A stretch of 64,000 nucleotides of DNA, taken from Halorubellus litoreus (lineage in GTDB: Archaea > Halobacteriota > Halobacteria > Halobacteriales > Natrialbaceae). This document shows, in pieces, positions 7,619 to 16,279 of the stretch. How positions within the stretch are numbered: the first letter of the stretch is position 1; each line of letters opens with the position of its first letter. Where the stretch lies: the NCBI RefSeq assembly GCF_037081675.1, contig NZ_JAZAQL010000003.1, positions 310,001 to 374,000 of the forward strand, in the 5' to 3' direction. The position numbers and the translations under genes are program-made. The notes under the pieces are model-generated. The model saw only the letters and a list, made by a program, of their open reading frames with translations, had not been told where the DNA came from and made no database searches.

Positions 7619-10267
7619 ATGACACGTGCGGACGCCTCGGAACCACCCGACGAACCACCCGACGAGCGCGAGGACGGGCCCTCGACCAGTCGAACCGTCG
7701 ACCTCGACGTCCCCGACATGGACTGCTCGTCGTGCGCCGACAAGGTCGAAGCCGGCGTCTCCGGGGTCGACGGCGTCGAACGCATCGAGACCAGTCCCAC
7801 CCAGGGCCGGGTCGCCGTCACCTACGACGAATCGCGCGCCACCGCAGACGACGTCGCGAGCGGCGTCGAGGGAGCAGGCTACGACGTCGCCGCCACGAGC
7901 GTCTCGACGGTCACGTTCGACGTCCCCGACATGGACTGCTCGTCGTGCGCCGACAAGGTCGAGGCCGCACTCGACGGCCGCGCCGGGGTCCTCGACGTGA
8001 GCACGCGCCCCACGTCCGGGACCGTCCGCATCGAGTACGACGACGACACCGCCGTAACCGCGCTCCGCGACGCCATCGAATCCGCCGGCTACGACGTCAC
8101 CGGGAGCGACGCTACCGAGGACGACGCCGGCGACGGCGCGCACGACCACGGCGGCGACGACCGGAGCGTCTGGCGGAGCACCCGCGCGAAGAAGACCTAC
8201 GCCGGCGCCGCCTTCCTCGCCGTCGGCCTACTCGCGCAGTTCGGGTTCGACGGGTTGGCCACCGTCGCGACCGTCCTCGGCGCCTCGTTCACCGTCGCCG
8301 ACGTCGCGTTCCTCGCCGCCACCGCGGCCGCCGGCCAGGAGATCCTCCGCGGCGGCTACTACTCCGCGAAGAACACCCAGCTCGACATCGACTTCCTGAT
8401 GAGCGCCGCCATCGTCGCCGCCATCACCGCGAGCGTCGGGTTCGGCGAGCACTACTACCTCGAAGCCGGGACGCTCGCCGTCCTCTTCAGCGTCAGCGAA
8501 CTCCTCGAAGGCTACGCGATGGACCGAACCCGGAACAGCCTCCAGGAACTCGTCGAACTCTCCCCCGACGAGGCGACGGTCAAACGCGCGGACGGCGAGA
8601 CGGAGACCGTTCCCGTCGAGGAGCTCGCGGTCGGCGACGTCGTCGTCGTGAAACCCGGCGAGAAGGTGCCCGCGGACGGCGTCGTCGTCGACGGCGACAC
8701 CGCGATCAATCAGGCGCCCGTCACCGGCGAGAGCGTCCCCGTCGACAAGACCGTCGGCGACGAGGTGTACGCCGGCACCATCAACGAGGCCGGCTACGTC
8801 GAGGTGGAGGTCCGCGCCGAAGCCCAGGACTCGACGCTCTCGCGCATCGTCTCGCTCGTCGAGGACGCGGAGGCGAACCAGACCGAGCGCGAGCAGTTCG
8901 TCGAGCGGTTCGCGAACTACTACACGCCCGTCATGGTCGCGCTCGCCATCGGTATCGCCGTCGTCCCGCCGCTCGCGTTCGGCGCGCCGTGGACCGAATG
9001 GTTCGTGAACGGCATCACGATGCTCGTCCTCGCCTGCCCGTGCGCGTTCGTCATCTCCACGCCCGTCAGCGTCGTCTCCGGCGTCACCGCCGCCGCCAGG
9101 AACGGCGTGCTCGTCAAGGGCGGGAACCACCTGGAGGCGATGGGTGCCGTCGACGCGATCGCGGTCGACAAGACCGGGACGCTCACGAAGGGCGAACTCA
9201 CCGTCACGGACGTCGTCCCGCTCGGCGACCGCACCGAAGCGGACGTCCTCCGGTGCGCGCGCGGCCTGGAAGCGAAGAGCGAGCACCCCATCGCGGACGC
9301 CATCGTCGCCGCTGCCGACGGCACCGTCGGCGTCGACGCCGACAGCTCCGGCGCGGACGACTTCCAGTCCGTCACCGGGAAAGGCGTGACGGGCGCGCTC
9401 CACGGCACCGCGCACTACGCCGGCAAGCCCGCGTGGTTCGACGACCTCGGGTTCGAACTCGAGCACGCGCACGTCGTCGACGCCGCCAGCGAGCACGCCG
9501 AGGGCGCCGAGGGCGCCGAGGGCGCGGAACGCACCGCCGGCGCCAGCGGCGACGACGGCCGCGCGGGCGTCTCCGCGGAGGTCACGGACCTCTGCGACCG
9601 CCACGGGTGCCTGAACCTCGCCGAGGAGACCATCCCGCGCCTCCAGGGCGAGGGGAAGACCGTCATCCTCGTCGGGACCGAGGACGAACTCGAGGGCCTG
9701 GTCGCGGTCGCCGACGAGGTCCGCCCCGGCGCTCGCGAGGCCGTCAGCGCACTCCAATCGTTCGGCCTGGAGGTCGTGATGCTCACCGGCGACAACGAGC
9801 GCACCGCCGCCGCGGTCGCCGAACAGGTCGGCGTGGACGACTACCGCGCCGGTCTCCTCCCCGAGGACAAGGTCGACGCCGTCCGCGAGCTCGACGCGAA
9901 GTACGACGGCGGCGTGGCGATGGTCGGCGACGGCGTGAACGACGCGCCCGCGCTCGCCACCGCGACCGTCGGCGTCGCCATGGGCGCCGCCGGCACCGAC
10001 ACCGCCATCGAGACCGCGGACATCGCGCTGATGAGCGACGACGTCGCGAAGCTCCCGTACCTCTACGACCTCTCGCATCGCGCGAACGGCGTCATCCGCC
10101 AGAACATCTACGCGAGCCTCGGCGTGAAGGCCGCGCTCGCCGTCGGCGTCGCCGTCCCGTACGTGAACGTCAGTCTCGCGCTCGCAGTCCTCGTCGGCGA
10201 CGCCGGCATGACCCTCGGCGTCACCGGGAACGCCCTCCGGCTCGGCCGCATCAAACCCGACGCCTGA
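7619..10267 (+). CDS. zntA: P1B-type heavy-metal-exporting ATPase (Zn/Cd class)
   Basis: 882 aa. Two N-terminal heavy-metal-associated domains each carry VPDMDCSSCADKVEA (about residues 32 and 102). Then come transmembrane helices, the actuator loop (TGES), the intramembrane CPC in LACPCAFVIS (about 472), the phosphorylation site DKTGTLT (about 516), SEHPIAD and the hinge GDGVNDAPA (about 770). The last helix has LVGDAGMTLGVTGNALRL; an Asp here, together with the GMDC-type N-terminal sites, points to Zn2+/Cd2+/Pb2+ rather than Cu+. An Ala/Gly/Glu-rich insertion (EGAEGAEGAE, nt about 9500-9560) interrupts the nucleotide-binding domain. Symbol by class only; the metal is inferred. Confidence 0.88.
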   Translation: MTRADASEPPDEPPDEREDGPSTSRTVDLDVPDMDCSSCADKVEAGVSGVDGVERIETSPTQGRVAVTYDESRATADDVASGVEGAGYDVAATSVSTVTFDVPDMDCSSCADKVEAALDGRAGVLDVSTRPTSGTVRIEYDDDTAVTALRDAIESAGYDVTGSDATEDDAGDGAHDHGGDDRSVWRSTRAKKTYAGAAFLAVGLLAQFGFDGLATVATVLGASFTVADVAFLAATAAAGQEILRGGYYSAKNTQLDIDFLMSAAIVAAITASVGFGEHYYLEAGTLAVLFSVSELLEGYAMDRTRNSLQELVELSPDEATVKRADGETETVPVEELAVGDVVVVKPGEKVPADGVVVDGDTAINQAPVTGESVPVDKTVGDEVYAGTINEAGYVEVEVRAEAQDSTLSRIVSLVEDAEANQTEREQFVERFANYYTPVMVALAIGIAVVPPLAFGAPWTEWFVNGITMLVLACPCAFVISTPVSVVSGVTAAARNGVLVKGGNHLEAMGAVDAIAVDKTGTLTKGELTVTDVVPLGDRTEADVLRCARGLEAKSEHPIADAIVAAADGTVGVDADSSGADDFQSVTGKGVTGALHGTAHYAGKPAWFDDLGFELEHAHVVDAASEHAEGAEGAEGAERTAGASGDDGRAGVSAEVTDLCDRHGCLNLAEETIPRLQGEGKTVILVGTEDELEGLVAVADEVRPGAREAVSALQSFGLEVVMLTGDNERTAAAVAEQVGVDDYRAGLLPEDKVDAVRELDAKYDGGVAMVGDGVNDAPALATATVGVAMGAAGTDTAIETADIALMSDDVAKLPYLYDLSHRANGVIRQNIYASLGVKAALAVGVAVPYVNVSLALAVLVGDAGMTLGVTGNALRLGRIKPDA

Positions 10268-10317
10268 CCGGGTCGGTGACCCGGCGCCTGACCGAGTCGG
10301 TGACCCGACGCCTGAGC
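10256..10317. repeat. 24-bp tandem repeat across the ATPase stop
   Basis: CGCCTG anchors recur at 10261, 10285 and 10309, giving two full 24-bp units and part of a third. Each repeats the last codons (Pro-Asp-Ala or a near match) and the TGA of the ATPase gene. Confidence 0.9.
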
Positions 10318-10362
10318 CGCTGTCGCCGCCCGCGCCGCCCTCGCTATCGACCGCTCCGCGCC

Positions 10363-10377
10363 GTAGCAGGCTGCTAC
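10363..10377. terminator. Short hairpin downstream of the ATPase gene
   Basis: GTAGCA-GGC-TGCTAC is a perfect 6-bp stem with a 3-nt loop, 96 bp after the stop. It could be a transcript end or a processing signal. A U-run, not required in archaea, does not follow directly. Confidence 0.35.
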
Positions 10378-10411
10378 CGGAATCTCCGCTTATCTCTCCT
10401 GGAACCTGACG

Positions 10412-10502
10412 ATTCTCGGAGAATGAAACCAATCGACAGCCGTATGCTTCCGAACGGGGGTCATAATAGTAAAAATTAAGTACTCAGTCTCACAATGTGA
10501 GA
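10412..10502 (+). promoter_or_regulatory. Promoter with two operator-like palindromes
   Basis: In order: ATTCTC-G-GAGAAT (10412-10424, perfect dyad); an AT-rich TATA-like stretch TAAAAATTA (about 10470-10478); TCTCAC-AAT-GTGAGA (10488-10502, perfect 6-bp half-sites). If transcription starts about 25 bp after the TATA element, the second dyad covers the start site, where an archaeal repressor would be expected to bind. Directly downstream is a possible 36-codon ORF. Confidence 0.5.
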
Positions 10503-10508
10503 ATACAG

Positions 10509-10619
10509 ATGACCCGCCGCGCTCCCACCCGGAACGAGGCCCGCACTGGTGGCGACCACCAGTACGCCGCACACGGCGACGAGCCGGCGGTCACGTCACG
10601 CATCCTCATCGAGCTCTGA
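10509..10619 (+). CDS. Possible small protein, 36 aa
   Basis: ATG 10509 to TGA 10617-10619 encodes a 36-residue peptide beginning MTRRAPTRNE and ending VTSRILIEL. It begins 7 bp after an operator-like dyad and about 35 bp after a TATA-like stretch, so it would be the first codon run of a nearly leaderless transcript. A perfect hairpin (10545-10563) lies inside it. No recognised family. It may be a real small protein, a leader peptide or chance. Confidence 0.3.
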   Translation: MTRRAPTRNEARTGGDHQYAAHGDEPAVTSRILIEL

Positions 10620-10695
10620 CCGTCGACGCCCGCCCGCGTCGACCCGCGAACCCTGTATCCACCAGCCTCGGCCCTCGCGCCCGCTGGTGGATACA
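10545..10695 (+). promoter_or_regulatory. Two hairpins with interchangeable arms
   Basis: ACTGGTGG (10545-10552) pairs with CCACCAGT (10556-10563) around a 3-nt loop. TGTATCCACCAGC (10654-10666) pairs perfectly over 13 bp with GCTGGTGGATACA (10683-10695). All four arms share CTGGTGG or its complement, so arm 1 could pair with arm 3 and arm 2 with arm 4. The second hairpin ends 48 bp before the HNH-like gene. The sequence alone cannot tell RNA switch, attenuator or protein-binding site apart. Confidence 0.5.
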
Positions 10696-10743
10696 CGAGG
10701 GGAATCGCGTCGCCCGACCGCACACCAGCAAGTCACCAATCCA

Positions 10744-11544
10744 ATGTCAGAGCCAGCGTTCATCGCAGACCCGAGCGTAGCGCCGTACAACGTCGCGTAC
10801 CTCGTCGACGACCGGTCGCACCTCTACCACGAGTACGACGTGGACCGCGACCGCGACCACGGACCGGCAGCACCCGACCGCAACGGCGACACCGGAGCAG
10901 TCGATTCCGACAGGGACGCTCCCGTCGACTATCCCGCGCGCCGCGAGGCCATCCTCGCGTTCTACGGCCACCGCTGCGGTCGCTGCGGGACGAAGGTCGC
11001 GCGCCAGTCCGACGAGGAGACGTCGCTCGGGTACGTGCACTCGGTCGCGGCCGAGGGCGAGCCCGAGTGGGCGCTCTCGAACCTCGTCGCGGTCTGCGAG
11101 CCGTGCTACGACGTACTGTCCACGCGGTGCTGCGAGGACCTCGGCACGTTCGGCGACACGTATCGGGAGGCACCGCAGTTCCCGACGTGGACGTGCGACC
11201 CGCGCGTCGCCGTGGAGCGACTGCCGCTCACGGGCCGCGAGGCGTGGACGCGGCACGTGCTCTCGGACCGCATCGAGGACGCGCCGTCGTGCCGCGCGAA
11301 CCACACGGTCGTCCGCCGGGCGTGCCTGGCGCGCTCGACACCCGCCGCCGAGGCGGTCGCACTCGGGAAGGCGCTCGTGCGCGACGAACGCGGCGCGCTC
11401 TCGACGTCGAACCGCCGGCTCCGCGAGCGCTGGCACACGCTCACCGCGCACGAGCGAGAGGAATGGGAGTCCCGCGCCGTCGACCCCGACACCTCCCTCG
11501 TCACGGGCGGGTTCGAGCCCGCCCTCGAACGCCACCCCGTCTGA
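10744..11544 (+). CDS. HNH-like zinc-finger protein
   Basis: 266 aa from ATG 10744. Residues about 55-125 hold an HNH-type core: CGRCGTKVA, a His in LGYVHSVAAEG, WALSNLVAVCEPC, forming two Cys pairs for zinc with the His-Asn region between. The first 60 residues are acidic and loose. The C-terminal half is Arg-rich (TSNRRLRERWHTLTAHEREE) and could bind DNA. HNH domains are often nucleases, but the catalytic His is not certain. The complex leader upstream suggests regulated expression. Confidence 0.55.
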   Translation: MSEPAFIADPSVAPYNVAYLVDDRSHLYHEYDVDRDRDHGPAAPDRNGDTGAVDSDRDAPVDYPARREAILAFYGHRCGRCGTKVARQSDEETSLGYVHSVAAEGEPEWALSNLVAVCEPCYDVLSTRCCEDLGTFGDTYREAPQFPTWTCDPRVAVERLPLTGREAWTRHVLSDRIEDAPSCRANHTVVRRACLARSTPAAEAVALGKALVRDERGALSTSNRRLRERWHTLTAHEREEWESRAVDPDTSLVTGGFEPALERHPV

Positions 11545-11580
11545 CGGCGCACAGCCGCGATTCCCTCGATAGGCCCCCGT

Positions 11581-11663
11581 TGACGTGGAGTCCTCCCACT
11601 TCCGCTGACGTGCGGCCCTCCCACTTCCGCTGACGTGCGGCCCTCCCACTTCCGCTGACGTCC
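11581..11663. repeat. 25-bp tandem repeat between convergent genes
   Basis: TGACGT recurs at 11581, 11606, 11631 and 11656 with CCCACTTCCGC in each unit, giving three 25-bp units. It begins 37 bp after the HNH-like gene; 11664-11770 holds nothing else recognisable. Confidence 0.9.
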
Positions 11664-11770
11664 AGTCTTTCTTTCGACGGGTCCCAGGGGACGACTGCGA
11701 CGCGATCGCTCGACGCTCAGCGATGGGCTCGCTCTCGGCAGAGAAGGAGTTCCTGGAGTCGTCGGTGCCG

Positions 11771-13987
11771 TCAGTCGTCGGCGTTGACGGCCTCGGAGGG
11801 CTCGCCGTCGCCCTCGACGTCGTCGGATTCGGTCTCGTCTGCGTCGTCGGATTCGGTCTCGTCTGCGTCGTCGGATTCGGTCTCGTCTGCGTCGTCGGAT
11901 TCGGTCGCCTCGGCGTCAGCGGTCTCGGTGTGTTCTGCTGCGGCGAGTTCCGGTGGTGCCTCCTCCGTCTCCGCCCCGTCGCGGTCATCGAGAACGGGCT
12001 CGGTAGACGGTTGCGGTGCGAGTTCGCGGCGGTGCAGCCAGTACCAGGCCGCGAACGCGACGAGTGCGGCGACGACGAGACCGCCGCCGGCCGAGACGCC
12101 CGTCGCAACCAGTGCGGTCCCACCGCCCGCTGCGGCGCCACCCGCGACCAGGAGCGTGCGCGAGAGCAACGACCGCTGCATCCGCGCCTCGATCGCGTCC
12201 GTGATGTCGGCCTCCGTCACGTACTCGTCCTCGAGCGTCGACTCGACGGCGGCGACCCGGTCCGCGTCCGCCTTCGACGCCGCGAGGTCGTCAACGCGAC
12301 TCGACGTGTCCGACAACGCCGCAGCGTCCGCCTTCGACTCCTCGAGTTCCCCCAACTCGTCGTCGACCTCGGCGCGCTCGCGTTCCATGCGGTCGGACAG
12401 GAGCGTCTCCAGGTCGTCGACCTCCGAACGGAGCGCTTCGGACTCGGCTTCGAGGTCGTCCGCGAGCGACGCGGATTCGGCTTCGAGGTCGTCGGCGACC
12501 GTCTCGATGTCCGCCTCCAGCGTCGCTTCGACGTCGTCGACGACCGATTCGAGGTCGTCGTGGTCCGCGCGCAGCGACTCGAACGCGTCGAGCGCCGGCG
12601 TCCGCCGGTCCAGCGACTCCACGTCCTCGCCGAGCTTCTCGAGTGCGTCCGCGGTCGCCGCCGACGCTTCGAGCGCCTCCAAGTCCGCGCGGAGCGCGTC
12701 CACTTCCTCGTCGAACGCGTCCTCGGTCGCTTCGAGGTCGCTCTCCATCGCCGCAGCGTCGTCCAACGATTCCAGCGCGTCACGGACCCGCTCTACGTCC
12801 TCGACGTCGGCCTTCGAGTCCGCGAGCGCCGTCACGTCCGACGCGAGCGCGTCCACGGTGTCCGCGTCAGCCTTCTGCGAGTCGAGCGACGCCACCGTCG
12901 ACGCGTCCGCCTTCGTTCCGTACAGTTCCGCGACCGAGTCCTCGAGGGACTCCAGGTCCGATTCCAGTTGTCCGCGCTTCTCCTTCGCTCGCGACTGGAG
13001 GTGCTCGACGAACTGCGACGTCGACGCCGACAACTGCACGTTCAGCGCCTGCCCGAGGGCCGCACGCGTCTCCTCGTCGACCGACTCGGACTCGAGCGCC
13101 GCCACGAACCGCTCCACCACCGCCGCGTCGCCGTCACCAGCGCCTTCGCGGCCCGGGGGCTCGTCCGCGGCTGCGTCCGCCGTACCGGCGTCGTCGCTCT
13201 CTTCCTCGTCCGCAGTCGACGTCTCCAGAATCGACGGGCCCCTCTCGTCGTCGAGCGCTTCGTCGCCGCCGCCGTCGTCGTCCCCATCGGTCGTGGCGTC
13301 GCTGGCGGTTGCCCCCTCGGCCGTCGGGTCGGCGAGCGAGAGCGTCGACCGCGGACTGCCGTCGCCGCCCCCGGAGCCGTCCTCGTCTTCGTCGGACTCC
13401 GCTCCGGACTCGCTGTCGTCCTCGGGCACGACAGCGTCGACGGACGGAGCAGTCGCGTCCGAGCCGTCGACCGCGTTCTCGCCGTCGTCGGCCCCGGCCG
13501 CGTTCTCGTCGTCGTCGTCCCCGGCCGCGTTCTCGCCGTCGTCGTCGGCACCGGCCGCGTCATCACCACCAGTGGCGTCCTCGTCGGCGCCGTCGGTCAC
13601 GTTGGCGCTTGAGGAGATGGAGAGCTCCGGGCGAGCGAGGAACGTCGACGGGTCCTCGACCGCTTCTCGCCGGACACCGTAGACGGTCGTAACCGTCTCT
13701 CCCGCCGGTAGCTCCGTCTCGAACCGGAGCGCGTTCGCTCCGGCGTGCTGCCAGTGTTCGCCGCGGTACTCGTCGTGGAACCCGACGTCGTCGAGGTCGA
13801 GTCCGTCCGGGATGCGGTCCGTGAGGGCGACCCGGACGTCGTCCTCGCGAACGGATCTGATCTCGTACTTCACTATCGGGACGGCGGACCCCGTCTCGGC
13901 CATCCACTTCGAGACGTGGACGCCACCTGCGGTGACTGCCACCCTGTCGTCGTCCGCGTCGACGGACGCGTGCTCTGACCCACTCAT
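11771..13987 (-). CDS. Membrane-anchored coiled-coil protein, paralogue 1
   Basis: 738 aa. An N-terminal beta-rich domain (about 1-120; VPIVKYEIRS, DDVGFHDEYRGEHW, ETVTTVYGVRR) is followed by an acidic disordered linker (about 125-300). Then comes a long predicted coiled coil (about 300-600) built from segments such as LDSQKADADTVDALASDV, two adjacent hydrophobic helices (LLVAGGAAAGGG..., VVAALVAFAAWYWLH), and an acidic tail with 8-residue repeats (ETESDDAD). Aligns end to end in layout with the next gene. Probably a structural or sensing protein fixed in the membrane, with a large soluble rod. Neither family name nor topology could be established. Confidence 0.7.
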   Translation of the reverse strand: MSGSEHASVDADDDRVAVTAGGVHVSKWMAETGSAVPIVKYEIRSVREDDVRVALTDRIPDGLDLDDVGFHDEYRGEHWQHAGANALRFETELPAGETVTTVYGVRREAVEDPSTFLARPELSISSSANVTDGADEDATGGDDAAGADDDGENAAGDDDDENAAGADDGENAVDGSDATAPSVDAVVPEDDSESGAESDEDEDGSGGGDGSPRSTLSLADPTAEGATASDATTDGDDDGGGDEALDDERGPSILETSTADEEESDDAGTADAAADEPPGREGAGDGDAAVVERFVAALESESVDEETRAALGQALNVQLSASTSQFVEHLQSRAKEKRGQLESDLESLEDSVAELYGTKADASTVASLDSQKADADTVDALASDVTALADSKADVEDVERVRDALESLDDAAAMESDLEATEDAFDEEVDALRADLEALEASAATADALEKLGEDVESLDRRTPALDAFESLRADHDDLESVVDDVEATLEADIETVADDLEAESASLADDLEAESEALRSEVDDLETLLSDRMERERAEVDDELGELEESKADAAALSDTSSRVDDLAASKADADRVAAVESTLEDEYVTEADITDAIEARMQRSLLSRTLLVAGGAAAGGGTALVATGVSAGGGLVVAALVAFAAWYWLHRRELAPQPSTEPVLDDRDGAETEEAPPELAAAEHTETADAEATESDDADETESDDADETESDDADETESDDVEGDGEPSEAVNADD
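11815..11905. repeat. 24-bp in-frame repeat coding the acidic tail
   Basis: TCGGATTCGG recurs every 24 bp (11823, 11847, 11871, 11895), coding the 8-residue unit ETESDDAD. It keeps the reading frame, unlike most of the intergenic repeats. Confidence 0.9.
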
Positions 13988-13990
13988 CTA

Positions 13991-14017
13991 CGGTAATTAC
14001 CGAATGCACTGTTATCA
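13991..14017 (-). promoter_or_regulatory. Promoter with CGGTAATTACCG palindrome
   Basis: A TATA-like GATAACA (minus strand, 14011-14017) is about 26 bp before the ATG at 13987. The perfect 12-bp palindrome CGGTAATTACCG (13991-14002) lies between them, over the likely start site, as for an archaeal repressor operator. The rest of 14003-14186 is AT-rich upstream DNA and the end repeat of the next gene. Confidence 0.5.
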
Positions 14018-14162
14018 TCTTGCCGATTAGATACCCGATACGTTCAGATGCGAAACTAAATCTGCGAGATAACTTTCGAAACGCGTGCTCCGGTCCGTCG
14101 AAGCCGCGAACTCGCAGCCAACGTCGCCACCCATCCGCGTCTCGTCCGCCTGGACGACCGTT

Positions 14163-14191
14163 CCCGTGCGCTACTGCTCCCGTGCGCTACT
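14163..14191. repeat. 16-bp duplication across a stop codon
   Basis: CCCGTGCGCTACT occurs at 14163 and 14179. Read on the minus strand each copy contains TAG; the one at 14187-14189 is the stop of the second coiled-coil gene. Confidence 0.85.
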
Positions 14192-16175
14192 CGTCGGTGC
14201 CCTCGCCGAGCTCCCCGTCGTTCAACCACCACCAGTACGCGAGCGCTGCGAGCCCGAGCACCACCAGCACCACGCCACCGGTCGTTCCGGACGCGAGCAA
14301 CGCACCACCGGCACCGACCGCGCCACCAGCCCCCAGCAGGAGCGTGCGCGCGAACAGACTCGTCCGCAACCGCGACTCCAGCGCGTCCGTGATGTCCGCC
14401 TCGGTCACGTACCGCCGCTCCAGGTCCGCCTCGACGCTCCCGACGCGCTCGGCCGTCGCACTCGTCGACTCGACGCGCTCCAGTTCCGATTCGACGTCCG
14501 CCACCGCGTCCGCCCGCATCGTCGCCTCCTCGTCGACGCGGTCCTCGAGCCGCGACGTCACGCGCTCCAGTTCCGCCGACAGCGACTCGTCGAGGGACGC
14601 GAGCTCCCGCTCCACGCCCGCCAGGTCCGCGTCCCTCGCCGCGTCCTCGGCGAGCGATTCGTGCGCGTCGCGGAGCTGCTCGTGGTCCTCGCGCAGCGTC
14701 TCGTGGTCCGATTGGAGCGTCTCGAACGCGTCGGTACTCGGCGTTCGGTCGTCCAGGTCCCGCACGCCGCGCGCGAGCTCCTCGACGCCGGCCTCGCTCG
14801 CAGCGCGCTCGTCGACGTTCGAGAGCGTCGCGTCGAGCGCCGCGATACGGTCCTCGAGCGACGACCGGGCGTCCGCGAGGTCCGTCGTCGTCGCCGCCGT
14901 CGACTCCACCGACGCCAGCTCCTCCTCGAGCGCCGCCACCGCCGCAGCGTCCGCCTTCGCGTCCTCGAGCGCCGACACCGACTCCGATAGCGTCGAAACC
15001 CGTTCGGCGTCCGCCTTCTCCGCGCGAACCGACGACAGCGTCGACGAGTCCGCCTTCAGCCCGTAGAGCTCCGCGATGGAGTCCTCCAACCGCTCGATGT
15101 CGGCCTCGAGCTGGCCGCGCTTCTCCTTCATCCGCGACTGGAGGTGCTCGACGAACTGCGAGGACGACGCCGACAACTGGAGGTTGAGTTCGCGCGCCAG
15201 CGCCTCCTTCGTCTCGGCGTCCACGTCCGACGACTGCAACTCGGTCGCGAGCGACGCCACCACGCCCTCGCTCTCGCTCCCGACCGCGGCTGCGGCGTCC
15301 TCGGACCCGACGGTCGCGTCAGCGCTCGCGCCGGTCGCGTCAGCGGCCGAGTCCGTCGGAGCAGCTGTTCCCGTGGCCGTTGGGTCCGCTTCGCCGACGT
15401 CCTCCGGGTCCTCCTCGGTGGCCGCAACGGTGGTCGACGCGTCGTTCGTCGCCAGCGCGACGGGGTCTTCCGTCGCTAGCGCCGCTTCCGGTTCGCCACC
15501 TTCCCACACCGGACCCGAGTCGGTGGCCGTGGCCTCCTCGCTGCTGTCGTCCGCCGCCTCGTTCGCCTTCGGGTCCGCGAGCGAGAGCGTCTCCGTCGGC
15601 TCCTCGTCCGACTTCCCCGATGCTTCGGCCTGAGCGTCACTCGACGCCGACCCGTCGTCCGCGCCGCCCGGAGTCTCAGGCGACTCGGACGCGGCGGCGG
15701 CATCCTCGAGCGCCCGCTCGAGTCGTTCGTCGACCGCGTCCGGCGACGCCGCCGACGTCGACGCGTCATCGTCGCTCGCGTCCTCGACGCCTGGATCGAC
15801 CGTCACGTCGAGCGACGGTCGGTCCAGGTACGGCGCCGGGTCGTCGACGGAATCCCGCCGGATGCCGTACACCGTCGTCACCTCCTCGCCCCCGTCCAGC
15901 GTCACCTCGAACCGGAGGGCGTCCGGTCCCGGGCGCGTCCAGCAGTCGCCGTGGTGGTCGTCGTGGAACCCGACGTCGTCCGCGTCGAGGTGGTCCGGGA
16001 CGACGTCGTTCACCGCAACCGCCACCGCGTCGTCCCTGGCTGACGCGAGCTCGTACTTCACGACCGGCACCGCCGCCGCGTTCGTCGCCACCCACTTCCG
16101 TACCTGCACGCCGTCCGACGACACGGCGACGCGACTCTCGTCGTCGTCGGCGCGAACGTGCCCCATACTCGACAT
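14187..16175 (-). CDS. Membrane-anchored coiled-coil protein, paralogue 2
   Basis: 662 aa, same plan as its downstream neighbour: N-terminal beta domain (VPVVKYELAS, DDVGFHDDHHGDCW, EEVTTVYGIRR), acidic linker, coiled coil with LYGLKADSSTLSSVRAEKAD, two hydrophobic helices (LLLGAGGAVGAGGALLASG, VVLVVLGLAALAYWWW) and a short tail GELGEGTDE. The start at 16175 was preferred over 16166 because RVAV then falls at residue 15 in both paralogues and a GATAAAG TATA-like element sits about 27 bp upstream. It lacks the long repeated acidic tail. Tandem gene duplication is the simplest origin. Confidence 0.7.
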   Translation of the reverse strand: MSSMGHVRADDDESRVAVSSDGVQVRKWVATNAAAVPVVKYELASARDDAVAVAVNDVVPDHLDADDVGFHDDHHGDCWTRPGPDALRFEVTLDGGEEVTTVYGIRRDSVDDPAPYLDRPSLDVTVDPGVEDASDDDASTSAASPDAVDERLERALEDAAAASESPETPGGADDGSASSDAQAEASGKSDEEPTETLSLADPKANEAADDSSEEATATDSGPVWEGGEPEAALATEDPVALATNDASTTVAATEEDPEDVGEADPTATGTAAPTDSAADATGASADATVGSEDAAAAVGSESEGVVASLATELQSSDVDAETKEALARELNLQLSASSSQFVEHLQSRMKEKRGQLEADIERLEDSIAELYGLKADSSTLSSVRAEKADAERVSTLSESVSALEDAKADAAAVAALEEELASVESTAATTTDLADARSSLEDRIAALDATLSNVDERAASEAGVEELARGVRDLDDRTPSTDAFETLQSDHETLREDHEQLRDAHESLAEDAARDADLAGVERELASLDESLSAELERVTSRLEDRVDEEATMRADAVADVESELERVESTSATAERVGSVEADLERRYVTEADITDALESRLRTSLFARTLLLGAGGAVGAGGALLASGTTGGVVLVVLGLAALAYWWWLNDGELGEGTDE

Positions 16176-16198
16176 AGATATAAATTACATAACCAAAC

Positions 16199-16207
16199 TT
16201 TATCATA
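16199..16207 (-). promoter_or_regulatory. TATA-like element of coiled-coil paralogue 2
   Basis: On the minus strand GATAAAG lies about 27 bp before ATG 16175, within an unusually AT-rich stretch (16171-16215). Alternative elements in the same stretch would suit the ATG at 16166. Confidence 0.45.
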
Positions 16208-16279
16208 TTAACGGTATCTATAGGGGAATCTAAACGTTCTCCAGGGGCCGGGGAATTATCCATAGCTGGGCGCGGCCGG

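Noticed and set aside
7546..10479. 977-codon open frame overlapping the P-type ATPase in another phase
   Set aside because: Composition is poly-Arg; the ATPase in the competing phase has every catalytic motif.
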